NCBI GenBank assembly: GCA_032378655.1
Contig: JAVYJS010000006.1
Coordinates: 23,030-87,029 of the forward strand
DNA length: 64,000 bases
Direction of reading: 5' to 3'
From: Arsenophonus melophagi
GTDB lineage: Bacteria; Pseudomonadota; Gammaproteobacteria; Enterobacterales; Enterobacteriaceae
Each line of letters opens with the position of its first letter. Within the stretch, counting starts at the first letter, position 1. This document shows, piece after piece, positions 29,387-38,502 of the stretch. Made by a program: the position numbers and the translations under genes. The notes beneath the pieces are model-generated. The model made no database searches. It saw only the letters and a list, made by a program, of their open reading frames with translations, and had not been told where the DNA came from.

Positions 29387-29852
29387 TGCATGCCATAAAA
29401 TAAACGGAATTACTAATTATTATAACGCTACTATGTCAAGCGTCTTTTGTTTACTCTCTAAGTAAACTGTTTTATCTCTTGGATTAAGCTATTTATATTC
29501 AAGTTAGTGTACTATTTTAAGTCATATGGTGATTATATCTCTTTCTTTTTAACAAAGAATCACGATCTTAGTGTAGTCTTTATTTTTGTTGCCTGTAGTC
29601 GTTATTTGTAACTATTAAAGATCAATAGATAAAGCAGTATGTAGGATGCGATATTTATATAGTGTAATGTTAGGTTGCTACTTGTTAGCTACTAACATTA
29701 GCTGTATATAGTTACAGTAATCCTTAAAAGGATTAGTTTATGTGTAGTTTGCAAAAATTTTCTTCGCAATTGCATCAATTGGCTATACAAGAATGATAAG
29801 ATTTATCTATTACTACAATAGTAATCTCTGCATTGTTTTATATCGATCCCTT

Positions 29853-29890
29853 TATAGGATATTATTCGATTGCATGAATAATATCCTATA
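29853..29890. repeat. Inverted repeat, 15-bp perfect arms, 8-nt loop
   Basis: Arms 29853-29867 and 29876-29890 around GATTGCAT. The right arm is also part of a 26-bp direct repeat, so this locus has undergone both inverted and direct copying. Confidence 0.9.
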
Positions 29891-29931
29891 TAAATAAATT
29901 ACCGGATAATATCCTATATAAATAAATTACC
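29878..29931. repeat. Direct repeat, two identical 26-bp copies separated by 2 bases
   Basis: Copies 29878-29903 and 29906-29931 are identical, separated by GG (period 28). The first copy overlaps the right arm of the preceding inverted repeat. Confidence 0.92.
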
Positions 29932-30856
29932 TATGACTAAAATACAGTAAGAGTATTGTAATTTTATTGGAGATTAGTGCTTTTAATATTAACTATTATT
30001 TTATGTGGAACTATTGCATCTAAAGGTAGATATGACTTGTCTTCTTCAATGAAGAAGCATAAATACCAGATCTTCAAAACTTGCTTAGCTATTTAAGGAC
30101 TACATTATTATTATAATCTCTCTTAGTACATAGAGAGGTTGCTATCGATCGACTGCATAGTAGTGATATCGAGTACTAAAATATTAGCCTCAAAGGCTAA
30201 TACTAGCAGTAGCACTGTTGATATTAGCAATAAGCTCTTTGCAGGATATAAAACTTCGCTATGGAATTAACAAATTAAGATTGCACTAGTGTATGCATCT
30301 ATTGCACTCTTTCTGCCATTTAGAAAGAAAATCTATACCTACACTTAAGCTAATCTACTTAGCTAAGTAGAGATGTTGTTTGCGCAAAATATTGAATTAA
30401 TTTTCTAAAATATTATTTTATTCTATAATATAGAATTACATTATCACTTCATTCTATTAAGAATGCGATAATTCCACTCAGTTCTGGATATGTTAAATTT
30501 CTCAGTGATGCCACACATAACAACTTCTGTATTTTAATACAGCTGAAAATATTGTATTTTAATTACATTTCATTTTATAAAATATGAGTAGGATATTGTA
30601 TCCATGATCACTTCCTTACAGTTTAAAACTAGTAAAACAATTTTTTCTTTTAACGCTTATCTGCAGTAAGGTAAGAGATGATCAATATTTCTTTCTGCTA
30701 AACGATCAATCAATGTTAATTAATTGATAATAGTATAGAATAAAAGAACTGACATTTATCATTTTATCAGTGATACGTAAGTATCATTATTTTTATCTGA
30801 AAATATTCAAAAAAATTAACTATAATAGGAACAATGCATTGACTGTATCTGAGATT

Positions 30857-31369
30857 ATGAATGTTATTACCGAATTTTCCAGTGACCATCAAATATTAGC
30901 TATTATTATTGTTTTTCTATTAGCGTTTGGAGAATCTTTAGCTTTTATATCTCTATTGCTACCAGCAACAGTAATTTTACTTGGTTTAGGTGCATTGATT
31001 GGTAATAATCAAGTTGCTTTTTTACTAATATGGTTTTCTACTACCATTGGTGCTTTTTTAGGTGATTGGTTATCTTATTGGATCGGTTTTCATTATAAGC
31101 AAAGTGTACGCTATATGTGGCCAATATCTCGTCGTCCTGCAGTGCTTGAGCAGGGTCATCGTTTCTTTGAGCGATGGGGAGTATGGAGTGTTTTTATTGG
31201 TCGTTTTTTTGGTCCATTAAGAGCAATCATTCCTTTAGTAGCAGGTATTTGTGCTATGCCTAAACATTATTTTCAACTCGCTAATTTAGTTTCTTCCATA
31301 CTGTGGGCATTTGCTATTTTAGCTTCAGGAGCATTTGGTTTATCTTGGCTTGCTAAGTTAGTGGAGTAG
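30857..31369 (+). CDS. DedA-family inner-membrane protein
   Basis: DedA proteins are polytopic membrane proteins linked to membrane-potential homeostasis and lipid-carrier recycling. The 170-residue product shows the family pattern: an N-terminal re-entrant region AFGESLAFISLLLPATVILLG, the block TTIGAFLGDWLSYWIG, then the conserved GRFFGPLRAIIPLVAGICAMP, and a C-terminal membrane segment. It resembles the YabI branch most, but is shorter. The start is uncertain: the ATG at 30857 is chosen; a TTG at 30839 has AGGA at good spacing, and a GTG at 30770 is also in frame. It is not next to rmuC in E. coli, so it marks a rearrangement. Confidence 0.82.
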   Translation: MNVITEFSSDHQILAIIIVFLLAFGESLAFISLLLPATVILLGLGALIGNNQVAFLLIWFSTTIGAFLGDWLSYWIGFHYKQSVRYMWPISRRPAVLEQGHRFFERWGVWSVFIGRFFGPLRAIIPLVAGICAMPKHYFQLANLVSSILWAFAILASGAFGLSWLAKLVE

Positions 31370-31506
31370 CAAGTTTATTAAAACTGTACTCCAATAGTAT
31401 TGGATTAATGAAAATCAAAATATATTATAAACATTTATATAGTAGAACACTCAATGAGTGTAGAGAATATTAGTTTTAGAATAAAGACTATTTAGAGGAA
31501 ATTCCG

Positions 31507-32835
31507 GTGGATATTCAATTATTATGTGCAATTATTGGATTTCTTACTGGCATACTTTTTGGTGGTGTTTTAATCTGGATCGTAGTTGCACAAAAAGTGA
31601 ATAAAAAAGAATCTGAATTACGAAGCCTATATACTATACAGGCTAGCTATGAGGAAAAAATTACTCATCTTGAATATTGGAAAGGTGAGTGCGAGCGTCG
31701 CGATCAAGAATTAAAGTTACAAATGGAAGTTAATCGTAATCAAGAAGTCGAATTATGTGAAGTTATGACACGACTTGAAGAGACACGACTTGTTTTTGAA
31801 GAGAAACAGCGGCTATTACTTAATAGTGAACAACGATTAAATGTTCAATTTGAAAATTTAGCCAACCGTATTTTTGAACAAAATGAACGACGTGCTTCTG
31901 AGCAGCAGCGTCAGAGTTTAATTGCATTATTAATGCCTTTTCGTGAACAGTTAGATGGCTTTCGGCGGCAAGTGCATGACAGTTTTAGTCAGGAAGCACT
32001 TGAGCGTCATACTCTAGCACATGAAATTCGTCAGCTTCAGCAGTTAAATGCAGAGATGGCAAAAGAAACTATTAAGCTGACTAAAGCGTTAAAAGGAGAT
32101 AATAAAATTCAGGGTAATTGGGGTGAGGCAATTCTTTCACGCATCTTAGAGGCCTCGGGTCTGAGAGAAGGGCATGAATTTGAGAGTCAAGTCAGTATCA
32201 ACACCTCCGATAGTCGTTATCAACCGGATGTCATTATCCGGTTACCACAAGGTAAAGATGTTGTAATCGATGCTAAAATGTCACTAACAGCTTATGAGAA
32301 TTATTTCAATAGCGAAGATGAAGAACACAAAGTTACGGCATTGCGGGGACATATTAATTCTGTTCGGAATCATATAAAAGAACTTGGGCGCAAAGATTAT
32401 CAGCAATTAAATGGATTAAGATCATTAGATTATGTATTAATGTTTATTCCACTTGAGCCGGCTTATTTAATTGCTTTACGTGAAGCTCCTGAGCTTATTG
32501 ATGAGGGATTAAAAAATAACATTTTACTCGTCTGCCCTTCAACCTTGTTGGTAGCAGTGCGTACTATTAATAATTTATGGCGTTATGAACACCAAAGTCA
32601 AAATGCGCAAGTCATTGCTGAGTGTGCTTCTAAAATGTATGATAAAATGCGATTATTTGTCGATGACATACAAATTTTAGGTCAGAGTTTAAACAAAGCG
32701 CAGCTTAATTATCAATCAGCAGTAAAAAAATTAACCGAAGGAAAAGGTAATTTAATAAGTCAAGCAGAAAATTTAAAAGAATTAGGGATAGAAGTAAAAC
32801 GTCCAATTAATACTGAATTTAATAAACATAAATAA
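31507..32835 (+). CDS. rmuC: RmuC, DNA recombination-limiting protein
   Basis: RmuC limits recombination at inverted and direct repeats in E. coli genetics and carries a nuclease-like domain. The product (442 residues) has an N-terminal membrane anchor (about residues 5-28), a long coiled coil (about 35-190), and the conserved domain with ALKGDNKIQGNWGEAILSRILE, QPDVIIRLPQGKDVVIDAKMSL and YVLMFIPLEPAYLIAL. Compared with E. coli (about 475) it lacks the C-terminal tail. The GTG start is supported by AGAGGA seven bases upstream. Its presence next to ubiE is E. coli order. It is notable because inverted repeats dominate this DNA. Confidence 0.94.
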   Translation: MDIQLLCAIIGFLTGILFGGVLIWIVVAQKVNKKESELRSLYTIQASYEEKITHLEYWKGECERRDQELKLQMEVNRNQEVELCEVMTRLEETRLVFEEKQRLLLNSEQRLNVQFENLANRIFEQNERRASEQQRQSLIALLMPFREQLDGFRRQVHDSFSQEALERHTLAHEIRQLQQLNAEMAKETIKLTKALKGDNKIQGNWGEAILSRILEASGLREGHEFESQVSINTSDSRYQPDVIIRLPQGKDVVIDAKMSLTAYENYFNSEDEEHKVTALRGHINSVRNHIKELGRKDYQQLNGLRSLDYVLMFIPLEPAYLIALREAPELIDEGLKNNILLVCPSTLLVAVRTINNLWRYEHQSQNAQVIAECASKMYDKMRLFVDDIQILGQSLNKAQLNYQSAVKKLTEGKGNLISQAENLKELGIEVKRPINTEFNKHK

Positions 32836-32936
32836 GTATCAAAATTATAATTAACAAAATCAGTAAAGTATGAATAAGAACTTAAGATACACAAAAAAAT
32901 ACTTGCAATTCTTGTAATAATTACGTGAACATAATT

Positions 32937-33692
32937 ATGGTAGATCCAATTAAAGAAACCACCGATTTCGGCTTTCGCAAAGTAGCCAAAGATGAGAAAG
33001 CGAGTTTAGTTGCTGCTGTTTTTCATTCAGTGTCTACACAATATGATTGTATGAATGATCTTATGTCATTAGGGATCCATCGCATTTGGAAACATTTTAC
33101 GATAAAAGCTAGTTGCGCGCGCCGTGGGCAATATATTTTAGATCTAGCTGGTGGCACTGGAGACTTAACAGCTAAATTTGCTAAAATAGTTGGTGAAAAA
33201 GGTAAGGTTTTTCTCACTGATATTAATGATTCTATGTTGAAAATTGGGAGAGACAAGCTCCGAAATCTAGGGATCGTTGGAAATATTATTTATATTCAAG
33301 CGAATGCCGAAGAATTGCCTTTTCCTGATAACTACTTCGATTGCATTAGCATTTCTTTTGGTCTTCGAAATATCACTAATAAAAATCAAGCACTTAAATC
33401 AATATTTAGGGTATTAAAACCTGGAGGCCGTCTATTAGTATTAGAGTTCTCTAAACCTATTTTATCGGTATTGACTAAATTGTATAATGCTTATTCTTTT
33501 CATATTTTGCCACTGATAGGAAAAATAATTATCAATGATGCTGATAGTTATCGTTATCTAGCTGAATCTATTCATTTGCATCCGGATCAGAACACATTAA
33601 AAGCAATGATAGAGTTAAGCGGTTTTGAACAGGTCTCATATACTAATATGACTGGTGGAATTGTTGCCCTACACAGAGGATTTAAATTTTAA
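32937..33692 (+). CDS. ubiE: UbiE, ubiquinone/menaquinone C-methyltransferase
   Basis: SAM-dependent C-methylation step of ubiquinone (and menaquinone) synthesis. The SAM site is in LDLAGGTGDLTAKF near residue 65, and the UbiE signature YDCMNDLMSLGIHRIWK and CISISFGLRNITNK are present. The ATG at 32937 is chosen over an in-frame GTG at 32925 because it gives the E. coli N-terminus and length (251 residues). Its stop is followed after one base by the ubiJ ATG. Confidence 0.96.
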   Translation: MVDPIKETTDFGFRKVAKDEKASLVAAVFHSVSTQYDCMNDLMSLGIHRIWKHFTIKASCARRGQYILDLAGGTGDLTAKFAKIVGEKGKVFLTDINDSMLKIGRDKLRNLGIVGNIIYIQANAEELPFPDNYFDCISISFGLRNITNKNQALKSIFRVLKPGGRLLVLEFSKPILSVLTKLYNAYSFHILPLIGKIIINDADSYRYLAESIHLHPDQNTLKAMIELSGFEQVSYTNMTGGIVALHRGFKF

Positions 33693-33693
33693 A

Positions 33694-34353
33694 ATGGTTT
33701 TCTCGTCAATGAAAAAGAATGCAAAAGTATCTGTATTATACTCTGCAGTAACTTATCTTTTACAGAATATGTTAAATAAGTTTTTTTATCAGGAACTGGC
33801 TCTGAAATCAATTAGAGCAAGGCTAATTGGTCAGGTACTGGCAATTGATTTAAAAGAATTTTCAAAGCCATTCATATTCATTTTCTCTGCTGAAAAAGTA
33901 AATGTTATAAATAAGTGTTCTAAATCGGTAGATTGCAGAATAAAAACTGCATTAGTAACGCTAACGCAACTTCACAATACACAACAACTTTCTACGTTTA
34001 TCAATGATGGAAGGATTGTTATTAAAGGCAATATACACATTGCACAGAATTTCTTAGCAATGTTTGAAGCTACGCAATGGGACCTTGCTCATTATTTTGC
34101 TCCTTATGTCGGTGACATTCTTGCCGAAGGAATGAGTCGTTTTATTAAACATTTATTAACTAGAATAAATGGGTTATTAAATCAACAAAAAAATTATTTT
34201 AAGGATGTTTTAGTGGAACAATTGCGAATTTTGCCTCATAAATTAGAAGTGTTGAGTTTTTTTGATAAGGTTGAAAACGTTGCGGTAGCAATTAAAAAAC
34301 TGGAACAGCGTTTGACTAAATGGGAGGAAAAATATGAGTCCGGGAGATATTAA
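33694..34353 (+). CDS. ubiJ: UbiJ, ubiquinone biosynthesis accessory factor
   Basis: UbiJ is a lipid-binding SCP2-domain protein that, with UbiK, organises the Ubi complex for the hydroxylation and methylation steps. The 219-residue product is divergent, but retains collinear features: PALKSIRAR-like LALKSIRARLIGQVLAI, the SCP2 segment IVIKGNIHIAQNFLAMFE, FAPYVGDILAEGMSRF and a C-terminal coiled coil ending KLEQRLTKWEEK. Position between ubiE and ubiB confirms it. The ATG at 33694 is one base after the ubiE stop. Its 3' end overlaps ubiB by 20 bases. Confidence 0.88.
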   Translation: MVFSSMKKNAKVSVLYSAVTYLLQNMLNKFFYQELALKSIRARLIGQVLAIDLKEFSKPFIFIFSAEKVNVINKCSKSVDCRIKTALVTLTQLHNTQQLSTFINDGRIVIKGNIHIAQNFLAMFEATQWDLAHYFAPYVGDILAEGMSRFIKHLLTRINGLLNQQKNYFKDVLVEQLRILPHKLEVLSFFDKVENVAVAIKKLEQRLTKWEEKYESGRY

Positions 34354-35971
34354 ACGGCTCTATTTTATCATTCGAGTATTTCTAAAATATGGTTTAGATG
34401 AACTCATTCCACAAAGTAAATTTACTGTACCATTAAAAGTTGTGCGCCATTGTTTATTTTGGCTATCAAATAAACATAAAGATAAATCTATTGGTGCGCG
34501 TTTACGTTTAGCTTTAGAAACTTTAGGCCCAGTTTGGGTGAAATGTGGGCAGATGCTATCTACTCGTCGCGATCTTATTCCAACTATAATTTCTGATCAG
34601 TTAGCATTATTACAAGATAATGTTGCTAGCTTTGATGGTCGCTTGGCTCGTCAACATATTGAACAGTCATTAGGCGGTTCTCTTGAAACGTGGTTTGATG
34701 ATTTTGATGAGGTACCTTTAGCTTCAGCTTCCATTGCCCAAGTACATACGGCAAAATTAAAAAAAAACAATCAACAAATAGTCATTAAAATTATTCGTCC
34801 AAATATACTGCCTATTATTCAAGCTGATATAGGTTTAATGTATAGGATAGCTAATTGGATTCCACATTTACCAGGCGGACAACGTTTACGTCCGCGTGAA
34901 GTAGTTAGAGAGTATGAAAAAACATTAATTGATGAATTAAATTTGTTGCGAGAAGCAGCAAATGCGATTCAATTAAGACGCAATTTCAAAAATAGTTCCA
35001 TGCTTTATATTCCTAAAGTCTATTCCGATTACTGTCGGGAGAACATAATGGTTATGGAGCGTATTTATGGTATTCCTGTTTCTGATGTTGATGCGTTAAA
35101 GCAACAGGGCATTAATATGAAGTTATTAGCTGAGCGCGGAGTAAAAGTTTTTTTTACTCAAGTATTTCGTGATAGCTTTTTTCATGCTGATATGCATCCT
35201 GGTAATATTTTTATTAGTCGAGAGCATCCTGACAATCCACAATATATTGGTATTGATTGTGGCATTGTTGGCTCCTTAAATAAGGAGGATAAACGTTATT
35301 TAGCAGAAAATTTTATCGCTTTTTTTAATCGTGATTACCGTAAGGTAGCTGAATTACATATTGATTCAGGTTGGGTTCCAGCAGATACTAATGTGGAAGA
35401 TTTTGAATTTGCTATTCGAACAGTCTGTGAGCCAATTTTTGAAAAGCCAATAGCAAAAATTTATTTTAGTCATGTTTTATTCAATTTATTTAATACTGCA
35501 CGTCGTTTTAATATGGAGGTCCAGCCTCAATTAGTGTTATTGCAAAAAACCTTGCTTTATATTGAAGGGTTAGGAAAACAGCTTTATCTGCAACTTGATT
35601 TGTGGAAAACAGCTAAACCTTTTCTTGAAGATTGGTTGCATCGGCAAATAGGATTATCAGCAATGATTACTGCCTTTAAAGAGCGAGCACCATATTGGGC
35701 AGAAAAAATTCCAGAAATTCCTGATCTTATTTATGGAGCGCTCAAACAACATCAATATCTAAAAGATAGTATTTATAAATTCACTATCCAACTACAAGGT
35801 CAGCAAATAAAGCATAGACAAAGTCAGTATTTATTAGGAATTGGAGCAACTTGCTTGTTCTGTGGTACTTCATTACAGATTTTTGAGTCGACAATTTCTG
35901 CAATTATTTTTATCTTTTTCGGTATAATTTTTTTATATATGGGATGGTATCGAATAAGTAAAATGAAATAA
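34334..35971 (+). CDS. ubiB: UbiB, atypical kinase-like ubiquinone biosynthesis protein
   Basis: UbiB is an ABC1/ADCK-family membrane protein needed for ubiquinone synthesis. The diagnostic KxGQ motif is KCGQMLSTRRDL near residue 75; the alanine-rich nucleotide loop is ASASIAQVHTA, the lysine is in IVIKIIRP, and the catalytic-type block is FFHADMHPGNIF with IGIDCGIVG. Two hydrophobic segments close the C-terminus (about residues 500-540). It has 545 residues against 546 in E. coli. GGGAGG precedes the ATG inside ubiJ. The following tat genes of E. coli are missing. Confidence 0.97.
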   Translation: MSPGDIKRLYFIIRVFLKYGLDELIPQSKFTVPLKVVRHCLFWLSNKHKDKSIGARLRLALETLGPVWVKCGQMLSTRRDLIPTIISDQLALLQDNVASFDGRLARQHIEQSLGGSLETWFDDFDEVPLASASIAQVHTAKLKKNNQQIVIKIIRPNILPIIQADIGLMYRIANWIPHLPGGQRLRPREVVREYEKTLIDELNLLREAANAIQLRRNFKNSSMLYIPKVYSDYCRENIMVMERIYGIPVSDVDALKQQGINMKLLAERGVKVFFTQVFRDSFFHADMHPGNIFISREHPDNPQYIGIDCGIVGSLNKEDKRYLAENFIAFFNRDYRKVAELHIDSGWVPADTNVEDFEFAIRTVCEPIFEKPIAKIYFSHVLFNLFNTARRFNMEVQPQLVLLQKTLLYIEGLGKQLYLQLDLWKTAKPFLEDWLHRQIGLSAMITAFKERAPYWAEKIPEIPDLIYGALKQHQYLKDSIYKFTIQLQGQQIKHRQSQYLLGIGATCLFCGTSLQIFESTISAIIFIFFGIIFLYMGWYRISKMK

Positions 35972-36478
35972 AGTTTTTCTTTAATGCATAGTTAAACTTT
36001 GTTTAAAGTACACAGTACCTAAGATCTCAATACTCGGTTAGGATGTGGGATGACTTATGTATGATTAAGATACATAGTTATCATCTAATTACATAAGGGT
36101 GTGGATCAATATAAAAAAATTTTTGATAACCATATTTATGGACATACCTATTATTTTTTTAGATAGAAAGTGACTTGTTGCTTTAATTTTGGATAATTCA
36201 AAAATTATGTTCGTTTAGCTTAAACTTTGGTAGAGTTACGAAAAACTTCAAAAACGATAAGTGATAATTTTACTTCAATCGTAAAATTGAAGATAGTAAC
36301 GAAGTAGAAAAATAGAATAGTACTACTGGCTTTTAACTGAAAGATATTACTGAAATGATCATAAATCATCACAATAAAATCATATACAAGAACCAGTTAA
36401 AAATAAAAAACAAGAGTCAATAAATACTATCCTTGGTAAAGTGTTCGTGAACTAATATTAATGAGTTATAATTCATGA

Positions 36479-36513
36479 CTTAGTGCTATGAGCACTAAGC
36501 AATTGCCAATTGC
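36479..36513. repeat. Two abutting hairpins (9-bp and 7-bp arms)
   Basis: Arms 36479-36487/36491-36499 around ATG, followed by an odd palindrome 36499-36513 around a single C. The two share base 36499. Confidence 0.75.
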
Positions 36514-36565
36514 TGTCGAACACTTTCCAGTTATGAAAGTGCATTGTCGTGAATTAACTGACTAA

Positions 36566-36596
36566 CATATATTCTTTACAAAGTAAAGAATATATG
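36566..36596. repeat. Inverted repeat, 14-bp perfect arms, 3-nt loop
   Basis: Arms 36566-36579 and 36583-36596 around AAA. Confidence 0.9.
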
Positions 36597-37720
36597 AATT
36601 TCAAAAAAAAACGTTAAGGCAATTCAAAGAAAACGTAAATACAAAACGTTTTTACCAGAACTCAAGCAATTAATAGAGGAATTTTCAAAACGAAAGGTAT
36701 GTTGCAGTGCGTCTATGATGCAAGATAGATGATAAGTAAGCGATGAACAGTTTATAGTCTATTATTATAGTCTATGAAAAGATAGACAGAAACATTACGA
36801 AATTAACAATTGTTTTAACATGGCAGGTCCGAAGATCCTTTGAAAAATAAAACCATTCAATTTTATGCGAAGCATAGTAAAATTCTTTATTTTGCAGTGC
36901 AGACTTATACCTATTTTGTCATTTTTCTTTAGTATTTTTTTTTATAAAAAGCCAATAGCAAGTATTAATTGCCTTCAATACAGTTAGTAGCAGCAACTTT
37001 ATTATGGCTGTACCTTTTGTGAAATTTTTAAATTCTTCTTTGTTTTTCTTTATCAGAAAAAGTTGCTACAACTCAATATGCCTTAAATAAGGAAGTGTTC
37101 TTAGTACTGATATTGTTACTCTTTTAATCATAAAAATATGTTTTCTCAGAAACTATTTTATGGTATGAATTTATCAATTATTTGAATTTTACATTTTATT
37201 AGCATAGTACTATATGCTCCCAATGGATCTAAAATCCGTGAATGTGAATAAAATTGAAAGATTCTATCGTTAAAACAGAATACATTATTTCTGCATCATT
37301 AAATGTCTTCTTCAAGAAGAGAAGAATCAGTTAATGCAATAAGTTCATGTTTTTAGCTGATATACACTCATCAATAATATTATTTCATAATATAAGATGA
37401 GAAGATAAGAATCTTGGATAAAATCGAATAAAATCATAACATTATCGTTTTATTCCTTAGGGAACTGATCTATCTCTTAAAGATACTTTAAAAATATTTT
37501 GACCTGCTTCTTAGCAGCACTGCGTTTACCGTGTACCACTTTGCTGAGCTTTTATATATATTCGATTGCATGCTATCTCTTATTTTTTTAATCTCTCTCC
37601 TTAACATTGAGGAAAGTATAGTTAAGAAGATATCAATTTTATTGATGAGCAATAAGTAACATTACATGTTACTATGATATCAAATTTTAACTTTTATACA
37701 CTTCCACTTGCAGTATTTAA

Positions 37721-37775
37721 GCTCGATAATTTATCGAGCATCCTTACCTTATAATGGACAATATAAGGTAAGGAT
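37721..37775. repeat. Two abutting inverted repeats (9-bp and 14-bp arms)
   Basis: The first has arms 37721-37729 and 37731-37739 about a single T. The second begins at the very next base, with arms 37740-37753 and 37762-37775 around an 8-nt loop. Both are perfect. Confidence 0.88.
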
Positions 37776-37883
37776 AAATGGATATTTTTAAAAAAAAGCT
37801 GACTCATCAGTCGTTCTCAATAATTAAATTTGCTACAATGCGATCATAAAAATGTTTTTATACCCAAAAATCAGGAAAGCAAT

Positions 37884-37925
37884 ATTTATTATTATAACTG
37901 CTTTTCAGCAGTTATAATAATAAAT
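37884..37925. repeat. Inverted repeat, 19-bp perfect arms, 4-nt loop
   Basis: Arms 37884-37902 and 37907-37925 around TTTC, 580 bases before ubiD. Confidence 0.94.
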
Positions 37926-38196
37926 GTATATCAGAGTTTATTCAAGAATTAGGTATGAAAGTATTTTAAATGGCTTATAGTTGGAAAGTCTGTCACAACA
38001 ATTGCGACAGCACTATATATTCTATATAGCCTTTAATCAGTTAATTGAATCAAGGCTTATATGAGCATAATCTGATTGTAGATAGACTACATATATCTAC
38101 AATATTATTTTTGAAGATGACATTCCAATGATATCCTTTTGTCCATTACAAAAGGCAGCACTACTTATTATAAGTGCAACCCATAGGAAGATCGAT

Positions 38197-38262
38197 ATGA
38201 GAGTATTGCTGAGTTTTACGTTATTAATTTTTTTTATAACATTGTTATTGGTTAGAGATTAG
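38197..38262 (+). CDS. Possible 21-residue hydrophobic peptide
   Basis: ATG preceded six bases upstream by AGGAAG. The peptide is a single hydrophobic segment with one arginine near the start and RD at the end. Hydrophobic peptides of this size exist as small membrane proteins and type I toxins, but nothing ties this one to a family. It may equally be a leftover fragment of a lost tat gene or chance. Confidence 0.2.
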   Translation: MRVLLSFTLLIFFITLLLVRD

Positions 38263-38362
38263 AGAGGAAAATGAAGCCATTGAAGTAGAAAATAAAATAA
38301 AAGATTTAAAATTGTTTAGTGAAACTATTTTCTATAAAAAATGTACTATCAAAAATTTTTAA
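38240..38362 (+). pseudogene. Possible tatC 3'-end remnant
   Basis: A 40-codon open frame without start codon contains REENEAIEVENK, which resembles the acidic, charged C-terminal tail of E. coli TatC as I recall it (REEENDAEAESEK). It lies between ubiB and ubiD where the tat operon belongs, although close to ubiD. A hydrophobic stretch upstream is in a different frame. The match is short and of low complexity, so this is a suggestion only. Confidence 0.22.
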
Positions 38363-38502
38363 GACAGTAGATTCTTTATCATTGAACTTAAGCTTTACTG
38401 TTCAATTTCAAGACTTCTAATTTTCAGAGAATAGAACTGCTCTAAGCAAGATTTAGAGCTGCCATGTATCATTAAGTCTAAACATGCACAAGTAGAAAAT
38501 AT

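Larger units (their letters stand above)
29387..30856. other. 1.4-kb noncoding spacer between yjcE and the DedA-family gene; synteny break
   Basis: No supported gene. The genes on its two sides are not neighbours in E. coli. It holds inverted repeats at 29449-29467, 29665-29700, 29718-29735, 29853-29890, 30041-30057, 30182-30202, 30354-30371 (18-bp perfect palindrome) and 30420-30436, and a direct repeat at 29878-29931. The promoter of the downstream gene is not identified. Confidence 0.7.
35972..38502. other. 2.5-kb spacer replacing tatABCD and rfaH between ubiB and ubiD
   Basis: No intact gene. In E. coli tatABCD and rfaH fill this interval. One short acidic frame at 38240-38362 might be the end of a decayed tatC, and a short hydrophobic frame with a good ribosome binding site lies at 38197-38262. 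Inverted repeats: 36266-36288 and 36273-36292 (mutually exclusive), 36479-36499, 36499-36513, 36566-36596, 37306-37320, 37721-37739, 37740-37775, 37884-37925, 37990-38010, 38013-38029, 38075-38103 and 38135-38155. Confidence 0.7.

Noticed and set aside
30770..30856. Upstream extension of the DedA-family gene from GTG at 30770
   Set aside because: The added residues are lysine- and asparagine-rich spacer-like sequence with no family match; starts at 30839 or 30857 are better.
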